Assembly: GCA_023394875.1 (NCBI GenBank)
Contig: JAEXAB010000004.1
Span: forward strand, 1-64,000
Length of the DNA: 64,000 nt
Source: Bacillota bacterium
Lineage (GTDB): Bacteria; Bacillota; Clostridia; Christensenellales; DTU072
Direction of reading: 5' to 3'
Below the pieces are notes generated by a model. It searched no databases. It was given only the letters and a program-made list of their open reading frames with translations, and was not told the origin of the DNA. The translations under genes were made by a program, and so were the position numbers. Within the stretch, counting starts at the first letter, position 1. The number at the start of each line of letters is the position of its first letter. Shown here one piece after another: positions 7,821 to 14,482 of this stretch.

Positions 7821-7834
7821 GGGCAAGCCCCTAA
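7817..7834. other. Candidate origin of transfer (oriT) hairpin
   Basis: TTAGGGGC-AA-GCCCCTAA is a perfect 8-bp inverted repeat with a two-base loop. A second palindrome, GAGCGC..GCGCTC, lies at 7797-7810. Such G/C-rich hairpins directly upstream of mobC and a MOBP relaxase gene usually mark the relaxase recognition and nick region. The nick position itself cannot be read from the sequence. Confidence 0.4.
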
Positions 7835-7876
7835 TACCCCGATAATCCGACGAACAAAATTGATGAGGAGGGAAAA

Positions 7877-8194
7877 ATTATAGGCAACAGAACAAGACCG
7901 TTCGCTTACATATTCAGGGCAAGCGAACAAGAGAAAAACTTAATAGACAAAGCGATAGCGACGAGCGGACGTTCTATGACGGAGTTTGTAATACGGGCAA
8001 TCACCGATAAACCGATTATCGTGGTGGAACACGCGAGCGAGATGTTAGCCGAGTTGAAACGGCAAGGAAACAATCTTAATCAGGCGTTAAAGTATTGCTA
8101 CTACGGTGATGCGGAACAGCGGCGCATTTTATCTTGCGCCGAAGAATTAAAGAAAACGTATAAAGCAATCACTACCGCCGTTGGGGGTGGATAA
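7877..8194 (+). CDS. mobC: MobC-like mobilization accessory protein
   Basis: The frame encodes about 105 residues. N-R-T-R-P-F-A-Y-I-F-R-A-S-E-Q-E-K-N-L-I-D-K-A-I at the N-terminus is the usual ribbon-helix-helix opening of this family. L-K-R-Q-G-N-N-L-N-Q-A-L-K near residue 60 is the MobC signature. The only ATG in frame (7976) lies inside the conserved region, so translation probably begins at ATT 7877 or ATA 7880, 5-8 bases after AGGAGG (7866-7871). MobC helps the relaxase open oriT. Its stop overlaps the ATG of the relaxase gene. Identity is fairly sure and the start is not. Confidence 0.7.
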   Translation: MIGNRTRPFAYIFRASEQEKNLIDKAIATSGRSMTEFVIRAITDKPIIVVEHASEMLAELKRQGNNLNQALKYCYYGDAEQRRILSCAEELKKTYKAITTAVGGG

Positions 8195-9168
8195 TGCCGT
8201 TACTCAAATGTACCGCAGGCAAAGCAAGACCAAAAAACGCGATCACTTATATTACGAAGCCCGAAAAGGCGGCGTATGTATCCGTCCGTAATTTATTCGA
8301 GGATGAGGACTACGCCAAGCAGTTTGAGGAAACGGCGGCTATGTACGGAAAAGGTACGGACTACAAAGAGCGCAAGTATTATCACTTCAAACTATCGTGC
8401 GCGAGAAAAGATAACGTCAGTCCACTGCAAGCGCATAAGTACGCCGAAGAACTTGCGGAAAAATTGTTCCGGGACTATGAGTGCGTAATCGCTACCCACA
8501 CCGACACGCAGACCGTACATAGCCACATAATCGTGAACGCCGTCGATCCGCTCACGGGGAAGAAATTGCAATTCAGCCCCAAAGATTATGTTGCTATGAA
8601 GGACGAGGCTAATCGTATCGGCAAGCAGTACGGATTTACCGAAACGGACTTCCGTAAACGCGGCAAGAACAGCAGAACGGCGACGGAGCAAAAGATAATG
8701 AAGAACGGCGGCGTATCTTGGAAAGAAGAATTGCGCGAGGTAATTCAGGAAGCCGTAGGTAAATGTAAAACGGCGGATGAGTTCAAAGAATACCTTGACA
8801 GTTGTTACGGCGTAAAAATCACGCAGGACGGTAAGGACTATTCCTACCTTCATCCGCAGAAAAAGAAACCTATCCGAGGGGAAAAGCTCGGAACAAACTA
8901 CACAAAAAAGGAGATATTGAGAAAACTTGGAGAACAAACTAACAGGCAAAAGTCCGCAGCCCATAGCGGACGAAACGGTAACTATCGAGGACAATCTGCC
9001 GGCACAAGAACAACGAAGCGCCGAACTGCGGATCTATCGACGGGCATACGGGGGTCGATACCGAAACCGGCGAAATCAAAGATTGCAAGGACTGTCCTAA
9101 CAACAAATTCGGCAGCGGCGAAAACGGCGGAAAAGCTTGCAAGCAAAAGCGCAGAGTCTACATATTGA
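8194..9168 (+). CDS. MOBP-type relaxase/mobilization nuclease (apparently C-terminally truncated)
   Basis: The N-terminal domain has the relaxase hallmarks. K-N-A-I-T-Y-I follows the start, and H102-T-D-T-Q-T-V-H109-S-H111 is the metal-binding three-histidine motif used to nick oriT and attach to the 5' end. A-I-T-Y/Y-I tyrosines near residue 19 could be the catalytic nucleophile. After about residue 245 the sequence turns low-complexity and basic, and it overlaps, in another frame, the start of the next gene. This suggests that the original C-terminal part was lost by deletion and replaced by read-through. Usual relatives are clearly longer. It would act with MobC at the upstream hairpin. 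Confidence 0.8.
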   Translation: MPLLKCTAGKARPKNAITYITKPEKAAYVSVRNLFEDEDYAKQFEETAAMYGKGTDYKERKYYHFKLSCARKDNVSPLQAHKYAEELAEKLFRDYECVIATHTDTQTVHSHIIVNAVDPLTGKKLQFSPKDYVAMKDEANRIGKQYGFTETDFRKRGKNSRTATEQKIMKNGGVSWKEELREVIQEAVGKCKTADEFKEYLDSCYGVKITQDGKDYSYLHPQKKKPIRGEKLGTNYTKKEILRKLGEQTNRQKSAAHSGRNGNYRGQSAGTRTTKRRTADLSTGIRGSIPKPAKSKIARTVLTTNSAAAKTAEKLASKSAESTY

Positions 9169-9458
9169 GGGAGAACGAAGCTCTGCCGATCATCCTAAGC
9201 CTTCCTACTGGCAGTCTTGCGGATTTCTCGAAGTATGTCATGCGCCTGCTTTCTAAGGGCAAAAAATCCAATACTGTCGTGACGAAATTCACGCTAAAAA
9301 AGGCGCAAAATTCGGGCGGCATCAATTTCAGCCAAGTGGTCTGCACACCCGAACGCGAGTTAAGCACCGCAGAACAAGCGATAATCAACGGTATATCCGA
9401 ACAAGTCAAAAGATTTGCCGGCAAGGTCGGATTCTCCGAAACGGAGTCCGAAGAATAA
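8927..9458 (+). pseudogene. Frameshifted element protein with Cys motif (conserved hypothetical)
   Basis: From TTG 8927 one frame reads E-N-K-L-T-G-K-S-P-Q-P-I-A-D-E-T-V-T-I-E-D-N-L, a typical N-terminus. A different frame then continues from about 9000 with V-D-T-E-T-G-E-I-K-D-C-K-D-C-P-N-N-K-F-G. It goes on through I-L-S-L-P-T-G-S-L-A-D-F-S-K-Y-V to a stop at 9458. Proteins with this order (short acidic lead, C-x2-C-P, LPTGSL..F.KY) are known as conserved hypotheticals of Bacillota conjugative elements. One frameshift between about 8985 and 9060 therefore breaks the gene. The 97-residue piece from ATG 9165 could still be made. Confidence 0.5.
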
Positions 9459-9471
9459 CAAAAACAATACT

Positions 9472-9504
9472 CTTCGGCGGCATGTTTTTTGCTTGCCGCC
9501 GAAG
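9472..9504 (+). terminator. Strong hairpin separating the mobilization remnant from the prophage
   Basis: CTTCGGCGGCA (9472-9482) pairs perfectly with TGCCGCCGAAG (9494-9504) across an 11-base loop. It lies 14 bp after the broken element gene. The following bases are A-rich, not T-rich, so it may end transcription coming from the right or simply block read-through. Confidence 0.5.
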
Positions 9505-9531
9505 GGCAACAAAAAAACACAGGAGAGATAT

Positions 9532-9945
9532 ATGTTAACGATAATATTATATAAACATCAAATCGGGAAACCGAATATTGAAAAGAAGAATCCTAAAATA
9601 CGCGATAACATACAACCCGTAATACCGGTATATATCTGTTCGCCGTTCAAAGGCGATATATCGGTGAACCGGGCAAAAGCAAGATTGTACTGCCGTTTCG
9701 CTTATGAAAAAGGTTATCTGCCGATTGCTCCGCATATCTACTTTCCTCAGTTCCTAGATGAAGATGTTAAAGAAGAAAGAGCGGAGGGGATAAAATGCGG
9801 ATTGGGAATAATGCGCCGATGCAGGCAGCTCTGGGTGTTCGGCAACCGCATATCCGACGGCATGAAAGCAGAGATTAAGGCGGCAAAAGAACTCGGTTTG
9901 ACGATACGCTATTTCGACAGCGGGACGGAGGAGATAAGTGACTGA
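9532..9945 (+). CDS. DUF4406-like (nucleoside 2-deoxyribosyltransferase fold) protein
   Basis: ATG 9532 follows AGGAGAG and gives 137 residues. The core reads P-V-Y-I-C-S-P-F-K-G-D-I and then A-R-L-Y-C-R-F-A. P-I-A-P-H-I-Y-F-P-Q-F-L and L-W-V-F-G-N-R-I-S-D-G-M follow. That is the DUF4406 pattern, related to nucleoside 2-deoxyribosyltransferases. In phages it stands beside replication genes and may act on nucleotides, though the reaction is unproven. It overlaps the primase-helicase start by 8 bases. A longer in-frame start at 9415 is unlikely because it runs through the hairpin. Confidence 0.7.
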   Translation: MLTIILYKHQIGKPNIEKKNPKIRDNIQPVIPVYICSPFKGDISVNRAKARLYCRFAYEKGYLPIAPHIYFPQFLDEDVKEERAEGIKCGLGIMRRCRQLWVFGNRISDGMKAEIKAAKELGLTIRYFDSGTEEISD

Positions 9946-11965
9946 GAGCATATTTGAAAGAGTCAAGGAAGCGGCAAGCATCACCCGGGTTGTAGAGCAT
10001 TTCGGAGGACTGAAGCTAAACCGCAGCCATATGGCATGCTGTCCCTTCCATACGGAAAACAATCCATCCTTTTCGGTAAAAGAAAGCGAGGGGATATTCA
10101 AATGCTTTTCGTGCGGGGAGAGTGGCGATGCAATAGATTTCGTATCAAAGATTAAAGACATCGAACCCCTGGACGCAGTAAAGCTGATCGCGGAGATGTA
10201 CGGTATCTCTGACTCAAAACCCGAGGCGCCGTCTGCAACCATCCGGACAGCCAAACCGGATAAGACCGCTAGGAACCCGGTTCGTTCGGTCAAGCAAGCA
10301 ATAACCGAGTACATAAAAGCTTGCGCCGCCGAGATAGACAAAACGGACTATTTCATTAAAAGGGGTCTGAGCAAGGAAACAATCAAGCGCTTTTCATTGG
10401 GGTATGATACAGTCAAAAAATGCGTCGTTGTACCTTATTCCTCAAAGCTGGATTACTATCAAACACGGTCGACGGAAGGCAAAGAATTCAGAAAACCGCC
10501 TACCGAAGAGGCGGGAGCCGAACCGTTATGGAACGCAAAAGCTATATCGGCAAACGGTGCGGTGTTTGTGGTTGAGAGCCCCATCTGCGCGATGAGCATA
10601 ATGCAGTACGGAGGTACAGCCGTATCACTATGCGGAACCGGCGGCATCAATAAGCTGATAGCCGAAATAAGTGCGAAGAAATCAAAATGCTCTTTTATTC
10701 TCTGCCTGGACAACGATGATCCGGGGAAAACAGCGCAACAGGAGTTGGCAAACCGGTTGTCGGAACTGAATATTAGGTATATACCATACAACATTGCAGC
10801 CGAATGCAAAGACCCTAACGAGTTGTTAATGAAAAATCCCAAGCAGCTTGAGGCGAATATAAAAGCGGCGGCGCTTGAACTCCGAAAGCGTTATATCACC
10901 GAGAAAGACAGCTTTGACGCATACGAACTAGTAAGCGAAACGCTGGCACCCGTCATTTGGATAGTGGAAAATCTTCTGCCCACAGGGTTGGCGATGTTAT
11001 GTGCGCCGTCAAAGTACGGAAAGTCCTGGATGGTGCTGCAGTTGTGTTTGTCTGCGGCGGAAGGAAACTCCTTTCTAAACTTCAAAACGGTCGCTTGCGG
11101 CAGTCTGTATTATGCCTTAGAAGACGGTAAAACAAGGTTGCAGGACAGAATAAAAAAGATGCTGAAAGGCAAAACCGCGCCGCGCAATGTCCGTTTCGCA
11201 ATAAAAGCGGATACCCTGGAAACAGGACTGCTGAACAAGATTGAAGATGAATTGAGGGCATTTCCGGATATTAAACTCGTTATTGTTGACACGCTGCAGA
11301 AGGTGCGCGGCAAGATGGCAAAGGACGATACGCTCTACGGCAATGAGTACCGGCAAATGGCGGCGGTAAAGGAGTTTGCCGATAAGAACAAAATCTGTCT
11401 GCTGTTTGTCCATCACTTGCGTAAAATGGCGGATGACTCTGATGTCTTTAATATGATATCGGGCAGCACGGCGCTGATGGGAGCCGCGGATACCATACTC
11501 ATTCTGTCTAAGAAAAAGCGTAACGATGAAACGGCGAAACTATCCTCTACGGGCCGCGACATACAGCAAAGCGAACTGGTAGTAGCTTTTGATAAATCCA
11601 AGTACCGATGGGAAGTTGAAGGCACCGCCGAAGAGGTGGCGGCAAGGCGGGAATTGGAAGAATATGAATCAAATATTTATGTCCGCACGATAAAGGAACT
11701 TGTAAAACGCAACCCGATAAACGGTTGGAGCGGTTCGGCTCAAGAACTTATGAAAGCCGTCTACGATGTGACCGGGAAACAGATAGGCGATTCCGCCCAA
11801 TCGGTAGGAAAACAGCTTTTGAAGTATTCCACCAGGCTGTATTACGATGATATCGAACACAAAATTTCAAGGTCGGGAGCAGCGAGGAAACATTCCTTTA
11901 AGAAGAGATTGCCGTACCAACCCGCTTATCAGAGCAGCGTATATGACAAAGAGGAAAACCAATGA
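9938..11965 (+). CDS. Primase-helicase fusion (CHC2 zinc finger, Toprim, RepA/AAA-type ATPase)
   Basis: The 675-residue protein starts at GTG 9938. Residues 35-59 form a DnaG-type zinc finger (C35, H38, C56, C59 with the N-N-P-S-F-S-V motif). A Toprim region follows, with V-V-E-S-P-I-C and F-I-L-C-L-D-N-D-D-P-G. The C-terminal half is a RecA-like ATPase with Walker A A-P-S-K-Y-G-K-S (356-363) and Walker B L-V-I-V-D-T-L. A single chain thus provides priming and unwinding for phage replication. It is translationally coupled to the DUF4406 gene. No separate primase or helicase was found nearby. Confidence 0.9.
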   Translation: MTESIFERVKEAASITRVVEHFGGLKLNRSHMACCPFHTENNPSFSVKESEGIFKCFSCGESGDAIDFVSKIKDIEPLDAVKLIAEMYGISDSKPEAPSATIRTAKPDKTARNPVRSVKQAITEYIKACAAEIDKTDYFIKRGLSKETIKRFSLGYDTVKKCVVVPYSSKLDYYQTRSTEGKEFRKPPTEEAGAEPLWNAKAISANGAVFVVESPICAMSIMQYGGTAVSLCGTGGINKLIAEISAKKSKCSFILCLDNDDPGKTAQQELANRLSELNIRYIPYNIAAECKDPNELLMKNPKQLEANIKAAALELRKRYITEKDSFDAYELVSETLAPVIWIVENLLPTGLAMLCAPSKYGKSWMVLQLCLSAAEGNSFLNFKTVACGSLYYALEDGKTRLQDRIKKMLKGKTAPRNVRFAIKADTLETGLLNKIEDELRAFPDIKLVIVDTLQKVRGKMAKDDTLYGNEYRQMAAVKEFADKNKICLLFVHHLRKMADDSDVFNMISGSTALMGAADTILILSKKKRNDETAKLSSTGRDIQQSELVVAFDKSKYRWEVEGTAEEVAARRELEEYESNIYVRTIKELVKRNPINGWSGSAQELMKAVYDVTGKQIGDSAQSVGKQLLKYSTRLYYDDIEHKISRSGAARKHSFKKRLPYQPAYQSSVYDKEENQ

Positions 11966-11982
11966 CACCATATAAAACAGTA

Positions 11983-12090
11983 TGTCACACATGTCATATA
12001 TGTCACACCCCCTATAAGTATATACGCGACTGGAGGTTAATGTCATTTTTGTTTTATATGTACCTAGTGACATTTATGACATATATGACA
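11983..12090. repeat. Array of phased TGTCA/TGACA half-sites
   Basis: TGTCA occurs at 11983, 11992 and 12001 (9-bp steps). The inverted form TGACA occurs at 12068, 12077 and 12086 (9-bp steps). Single copies lie at 11963 and near 12040. The two triplets form a long imperfect inverted repeat around about 12036. The array lies between the primase-helicase stop and the VRR-NUC gene, so it may be an operator or replication-initiator site. Confidence 0.6.
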
Positions 12091-12114
12091 TTGGTTTTTA
12101 TAGGAGAAAACGAA

Positions 12115-12399
12115 ATGATGAAAGAGAAAGATATTGTATCAGCCATTAAAGAGTACTTAAAAACCGTGAATAACTGCTTCTATTGGAAAGAACACGGCGG
12201 AGAGTTCGGACAAGCCGGGATACCTGACATTATCTGTTGTCTAAAGGGAAGCTTTATAGCCTTTGAAGTTAAGACCGAAAAAGGCAAAACAACAGTTCTA
12301 CAGGAGATAACGCTAAGAAAAATCCGAAAAGCCGGCGGATATGCCGAAGTAGTCAGAAGCGTTGACGATGTAAAAACAATAATTGAAAAGTTGAGGTAA
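12115..12399 (+). CDS. VRR-NUC domain nuclease
   Basis: ATG 12115 follows AGGAGA and yields 94 residues. W-K-E-H-G-G-E-F-G-Q-A-G-I-P-D-I and F-I-A-F-E-V-K-T-E-K-G-K supply the acidic and lysine residues of the PD-(D/E)XK-type VRR-NUC fold, followed by a Q-x-x-x-L-R-K helix. Stand-alone phage VRR-NUC proteins of this size are taken to be structure-specific (Holliday-junction-like) nucleases in replication or packaging. The longer upstream frame from 11962 runs through the repeat array and is not credible. The stop overlaps the next start (TAATG). Confidence 0.85.
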   Translation: MMKEKDIVSAIKEYLKTVNNCFYWKEHGGEFGQAGIPDIICCLKGSFIAFEVKTEKGKTTVLQEITLRKIRKAGGYAEVVRSVDDVKTIIEKLR

Positions 12400-13016
12400 T
12401 GTATATGACAGCGGAAGTAATAAACAAAGTAAATATCACAGCGGAGGCAGTATTCGATTATGAAATTTGCCTTCAACGGGGGAAACTCGATAAACGCTCC
12501 TTAAAGGCCGAAGTCGAAGAATACATAGACAATATGAACAAAAGCGGCAGGCTGTTATACGACCGCTACTTCCGCTGTAAATACTATGATGAAGACAGCG
12601 ATAAGATGCTGATGCTGTTCTTCTACAAGGCGGAAAGGCTGAGCATTATGCAGTTCTGGAACTTGGCGGGGATATGCTTTGAGGAAGACTGGTCGGAAGA
12701 AGCCGAAGACAACGGCGAAATACGCAACTGGCTGAAATGCAAGATAACGGATATGCCCAAAGGTGATTGGGTTATTGAACAGCTAGTTAGGGCAGAAGCT
12801 GATAAAATCATTAGAGGCTATGCCGTTCAAGGGTCAATAGAAGGACTGCCAAAGGAGATAAAATATGCAATCGAGTGCGGAAACAATCAAGAACTTGCTG
12901 AAGCATTATCAATTCTACAAAATTCAGGCGGAAAACGGGCTTGGAGGGGTACGCTTAAAAGAAAAGATGCAGTTCATCGAAAACTCGATAAGCGTGCTAA
13001 ACGAGTGGGACTATAA
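12399..13016 (+). CDS. Phage protein of unknown function
   Basis: The 205-residue acidic, helical protein begins M-Y-M-T-A-E-V (ATG 12399 or 12405). Its core includes D-R-Y-F-R-C-K-Y-Y-D-E-D-S-D-K and W-S-E-E-A-E-D-N-G-E-I-R-N-W-L. No known motif was recognised. Its last 50 codons overlap the next gene in another frame by 152 bp. Both frames look protein-like up to about 12930, after which this one turns basic and may be a degenerate tail. Position between VRR-NUC and a late regulator suggests an early phage function. Confidence 0.6.
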   Translation: MYMTAEVINKVNITAEAVFDYEICLQRGKLDKRSLKAEVEEYIDNMNKSGRLLYDRYFRCKYYDEDSDKMLMLFFYKAERLSIMQFWNLAGICFEEDWSEEAEDNGEIRNWLKCKITDMPKGDWVIEQLVRAEADKIIRGYAVQGSIEGLPKEIKYAIECGNNQELAEALSILQNSGGKRAWRGTLKRKDAVHRKLDKRAKRVGL

Positions 13017-13161
13017 GCTAATTAAGGGGATATATATAGACGAAGTATCTGTAGCAAAAATAGCCGGTTCATTATTCATCCATAGGGTAACTGCTTACCG
13101 CCGTGCCGAAACAATAATAACAAATATAGCGAAAGTATATGAAATGCAATTCGAAAAATAA
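12865..13161 (+). CDS. Sigma-70 region 4-like phage late-gene regulator (ArpU/DUF1492-like)
   Basis: ATG 12865 lies just after AAAGGAG. The 98-residue protein carries V-L-N-E-W-D-Y-K-L-I-K-G-I-Y-I-D-E-V-S-V-A-K-I-A-like helices ending R-V-T-A-Y-R-R-A-E-T. That is a region-4-type helix-turn-helix as in ArpU/RinA-like late activators. Such proteins drive the packaging and structural operon. The direct repeats at 13168-13215, immediately downstream and upstream of HNH/terminase, are a natural target. The gene overlaps the previous one. Confidence 0.65.
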   Translation: MQSSAETIKNLLKHYQFYKIQAENGLGGVRLKEKMQFIENSISVLNEWDYKLIKGIYIDEVSVAKIAGSLFIHRVTAYRRAETIITNIAKVYEMQFEK

Positions 13162-13167
13162 AAAGAC

Positions 13168-13215
13168 GCAACACTTTTGCAACAATCCGCTACACTTTGC
13201 AACACTTTTGCAACA
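13168..13215. promoter_or_regulatory. Direct repeats in the putative late control region
   Basis: The 17-bp sequence GCAACACTTTTGCAACA occurs exactly at 13168-13184 and 13199-13215, 31 bp apart (three helical turns). Each copy is itself a TTGCAACA-type half-palindrome. It directly follows the sigma-like regulator gene and precedes HNH and the terminase genes, as expected for binding sites of a late activator. Confidence 0.6.
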
Positions 13216-13330
13216 AAACCCGTGATATGATTAAATTAGGGGGAGAGATGAAACCCTGATACGGCAGAAGAGGGAGCGAACGGCTCAAAATAGAGTCCAT
13301 AAGGATAAGCGTATAAGATAACGCATACAA

Positions 13331-13354
13331 GGGAGCGACAGAACGCTCCCTTTT
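13331..13354 (+). terminator. Intrinsic terminator or attenuator before the HNH gene
   Basis: GGGAGCG (13331-13337) pairs with CGCTCCC (13344-13350) across a six-base loop and is followed by TTTTCATTT. It lies about 30 bp before the HNH gene and may damp early transcription until the late regulator acts. Confidence 0.65.
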
Positions 13355-13383
13355 CATTTGCCGAAAAAATAGGGGGAATACGA

Positions 13384-13740
13384 ATGCCGTGGAAACCGCT
13401 TAGACCTTGCAGCCATCCGAACTGCCCGAACTTGTCAGACCAAGCATACTGCGAGCTGCACAGAAAGCGGATAAAAGCGGATGCCAACCGGGATTATGAC
13501 AACAGCAGACGCGACAAGGAGATGTATAACTTCTATCATAGTCAAAATTGGATGAAGCTGAGGGCGGTAAAGATCAGGATGAATCCGCTGTGCGAAGAGT
13601 GCTATAAGCAAGGACGCTTGAAAGAAGCGGTGATTGTAGACCACATACTGCCGGCAAAACAGTATCCGGCTAAGCGTTTGGACATCTCCAATCTGCAAAG
13701 CTTATGCGTTGGCTGTCATAACAAAAAACACGGCAAATAG
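13384..13740 (+). CDS. HNH endonuclease (packaging-associated)
   Basis: The 118-residue protein has an N-terminal Cys/His cluster (C-S-H-P-N-C-P-N and C-E-L-H). The HNH core follows, as C-E-E-C, then V-D-H-I-L-P, L-Q-S-L-C-V-G-C-H-N-K-K-H. Phage HNH proteins directly before a P27-type small terminase are required with the terminase for cos cleavage in studied HK97-like phages. The start follows GGGGGAA only weakly. A terminator-like hairpin precedes it and the candidate cos region follows. Confidence 0.9.
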   Translation: MPWKPLRPCSHPNCPNLSDQAYCELHRKRIKADANRDYDNSRRDKEMYNFYHSQNWMKLRAVKIRMNPLCEECYKQGRLKEAVIVDHILPAKQYPAKRLDISNLQSLCVGCHNKKHGK

Positions 13741-13985
13741 TATCCCGAGAGTAGCATAGGGGGTATCAAAATCTCCAGGGAAATACCTTAAGGACCGGGC
13801 CCCCAGTCAAGCGTAAGTTTTCGCAAAATCAAAAATCAAAAGTATTTTCAAAATGTGGCTGTAAAACAGGCATTCAGCCCGGACGAAGGCGAGAAAACAA
13901 AACCTTTTGTTGCGTTTTCGACGACAACAGATATTTTGGTTTTTGAAATAAATCAAAATATTTTGAAATAACGGAGGGAAATATT
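13741..13985. other. Candidate cos/packaging region between HNH and small terminase
   Basis: This 245-bp gap has no gene. Its first part (about 13755-13808) is GC-rich with imperfect dyads (GGGGGTA.., CCAGGG..CCTTAAGG..GGGCCCCC). The rest is AT-rich with repeats of TTTTGAAAT and AATCAAAA near 13920-13970. The position between HNH and terS is where cos sites lie in cos-type HK97-like phages. Cut positions cannot be told from the sequence. Confidence 0.4.
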
Positions 13986-14477
13986 ATGCCGAGCGGAGGA
14001 GCAAGAGCGGGCGCGGGACGCAAGAAAAAGCCTGCGGCAATAAAAATATTAGAGGGTAATTCCGGAAGGCGGGCCATCGAAGTATTGCAGTTCGAGGACA
14101 GCCCCGACATACCTGAGGAGCCGCCGGAATACTTTTCAGAGCTTGCCAAAAAGATATACAAAGACCTCTTGGCATGGCTGAAAAGCATAGGATGCACCAA
14201 AGGGATTCTTCCTTACAATGTCGAAGAATACGCGTTTTGCAAAGCGCGATGGATAGAGTGCGAACAGAAAAACACCACCCACGGCTTACTGATAAAAGAT
14301 GCGTCTGGCAAGGCAACGCTTTCGCCGTTTGTAACGGCAGCGCAAAACTATCTCCGCGATACCAACGAGGTATGGGCAAAGATTTATGCCGTAATCAGGG
14401 AGAGCAAGATTTCGAAATGGGACGACAGCAGTCCCAATGACGATGTTATGGCAAGACTGCTCAAAGGAAAGGGTTAA
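13986..14477 (+). CDS. terS: Terminase small subunit, P27 family
   Basis: The 163-residue protein opens with the typical G-G-A-R-A-G-A-G-R-K-K-K-P stretch. I-P-E-E-P-P-E-Y-F and L-L-A-W-L-K-S-I-G follow, and the C-terminus has A-Q-N-Y-L-R-D-T-N-E-V-W-A-K. This matches P27-type small terminases, which bind the packaging site and bring in the large subunit. GGAGGG precedes the ATG. The large subunit is unusually distant (about 4.6 kb) because five other genes are inserted between the two. Confidence 0.9.
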   Translation: MPSGGARAGAGRKKKPAAIKILEGNSGRRAIEVLQFEDSPDIPEEPPEYFSELAKKIYKDLLAWLKSIGCTKGILPYNVEEYAFCKARWIECEQKNTTHGLLIKDASGKATLSPFVTAAQNYLRDTNEVWAKIYAVIRESKISKWDDSSPNDDVMARLLKGKG

Positions 14478-14482
14478 AATTA

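Larger units (their letters stand above)
7416..7876 (+). other. Mostly non-coding stretch before mobC
   Basis: About 460 bp holds no well-supported gene. It shows a GTCGGGC-type hairpin around 7605-7640 followed by a T-run, a ribosome-site-like GGAGGTG at 7670-7676, overlapping short frames (see the 47-codon frame), two GC-rich palindromes near 7797-7834, and the ribosome site of mobC at 7866-7872. Position just upstream of mobC and the relaxase suits a transfer origin. Confidence 0.5.
4600..9458 (+). mobile_element. Remnant of a mobilizable or integrative element (polymerase-like gene, oriT, MobC, relaxase)
   Basis: The segment groups a large polymerase-like gene, a GC-rich hairpin typical of oriT, a MobC-type accessory protein, a MOBP relaxase and a broken element protein, all on the plus strand. 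No coupling protein, type IV secretion genes or integrase are found, so it could only be mobilized in trans. The truncated relaxase end and frameshifted downstream gene suggest decay. The borders are approximate. The neighbouring cfr/KTR region may belong to the same element. Confidence 0.5.

Noticed and set aside
11962..12114. N-terminal extension of the VRR-NUC gene
   Set aside because: It runs through the TGTCA array and gives an implausible Cys/His/Tyr-rich peptide, while a ribosome site precedes ATG 12115.
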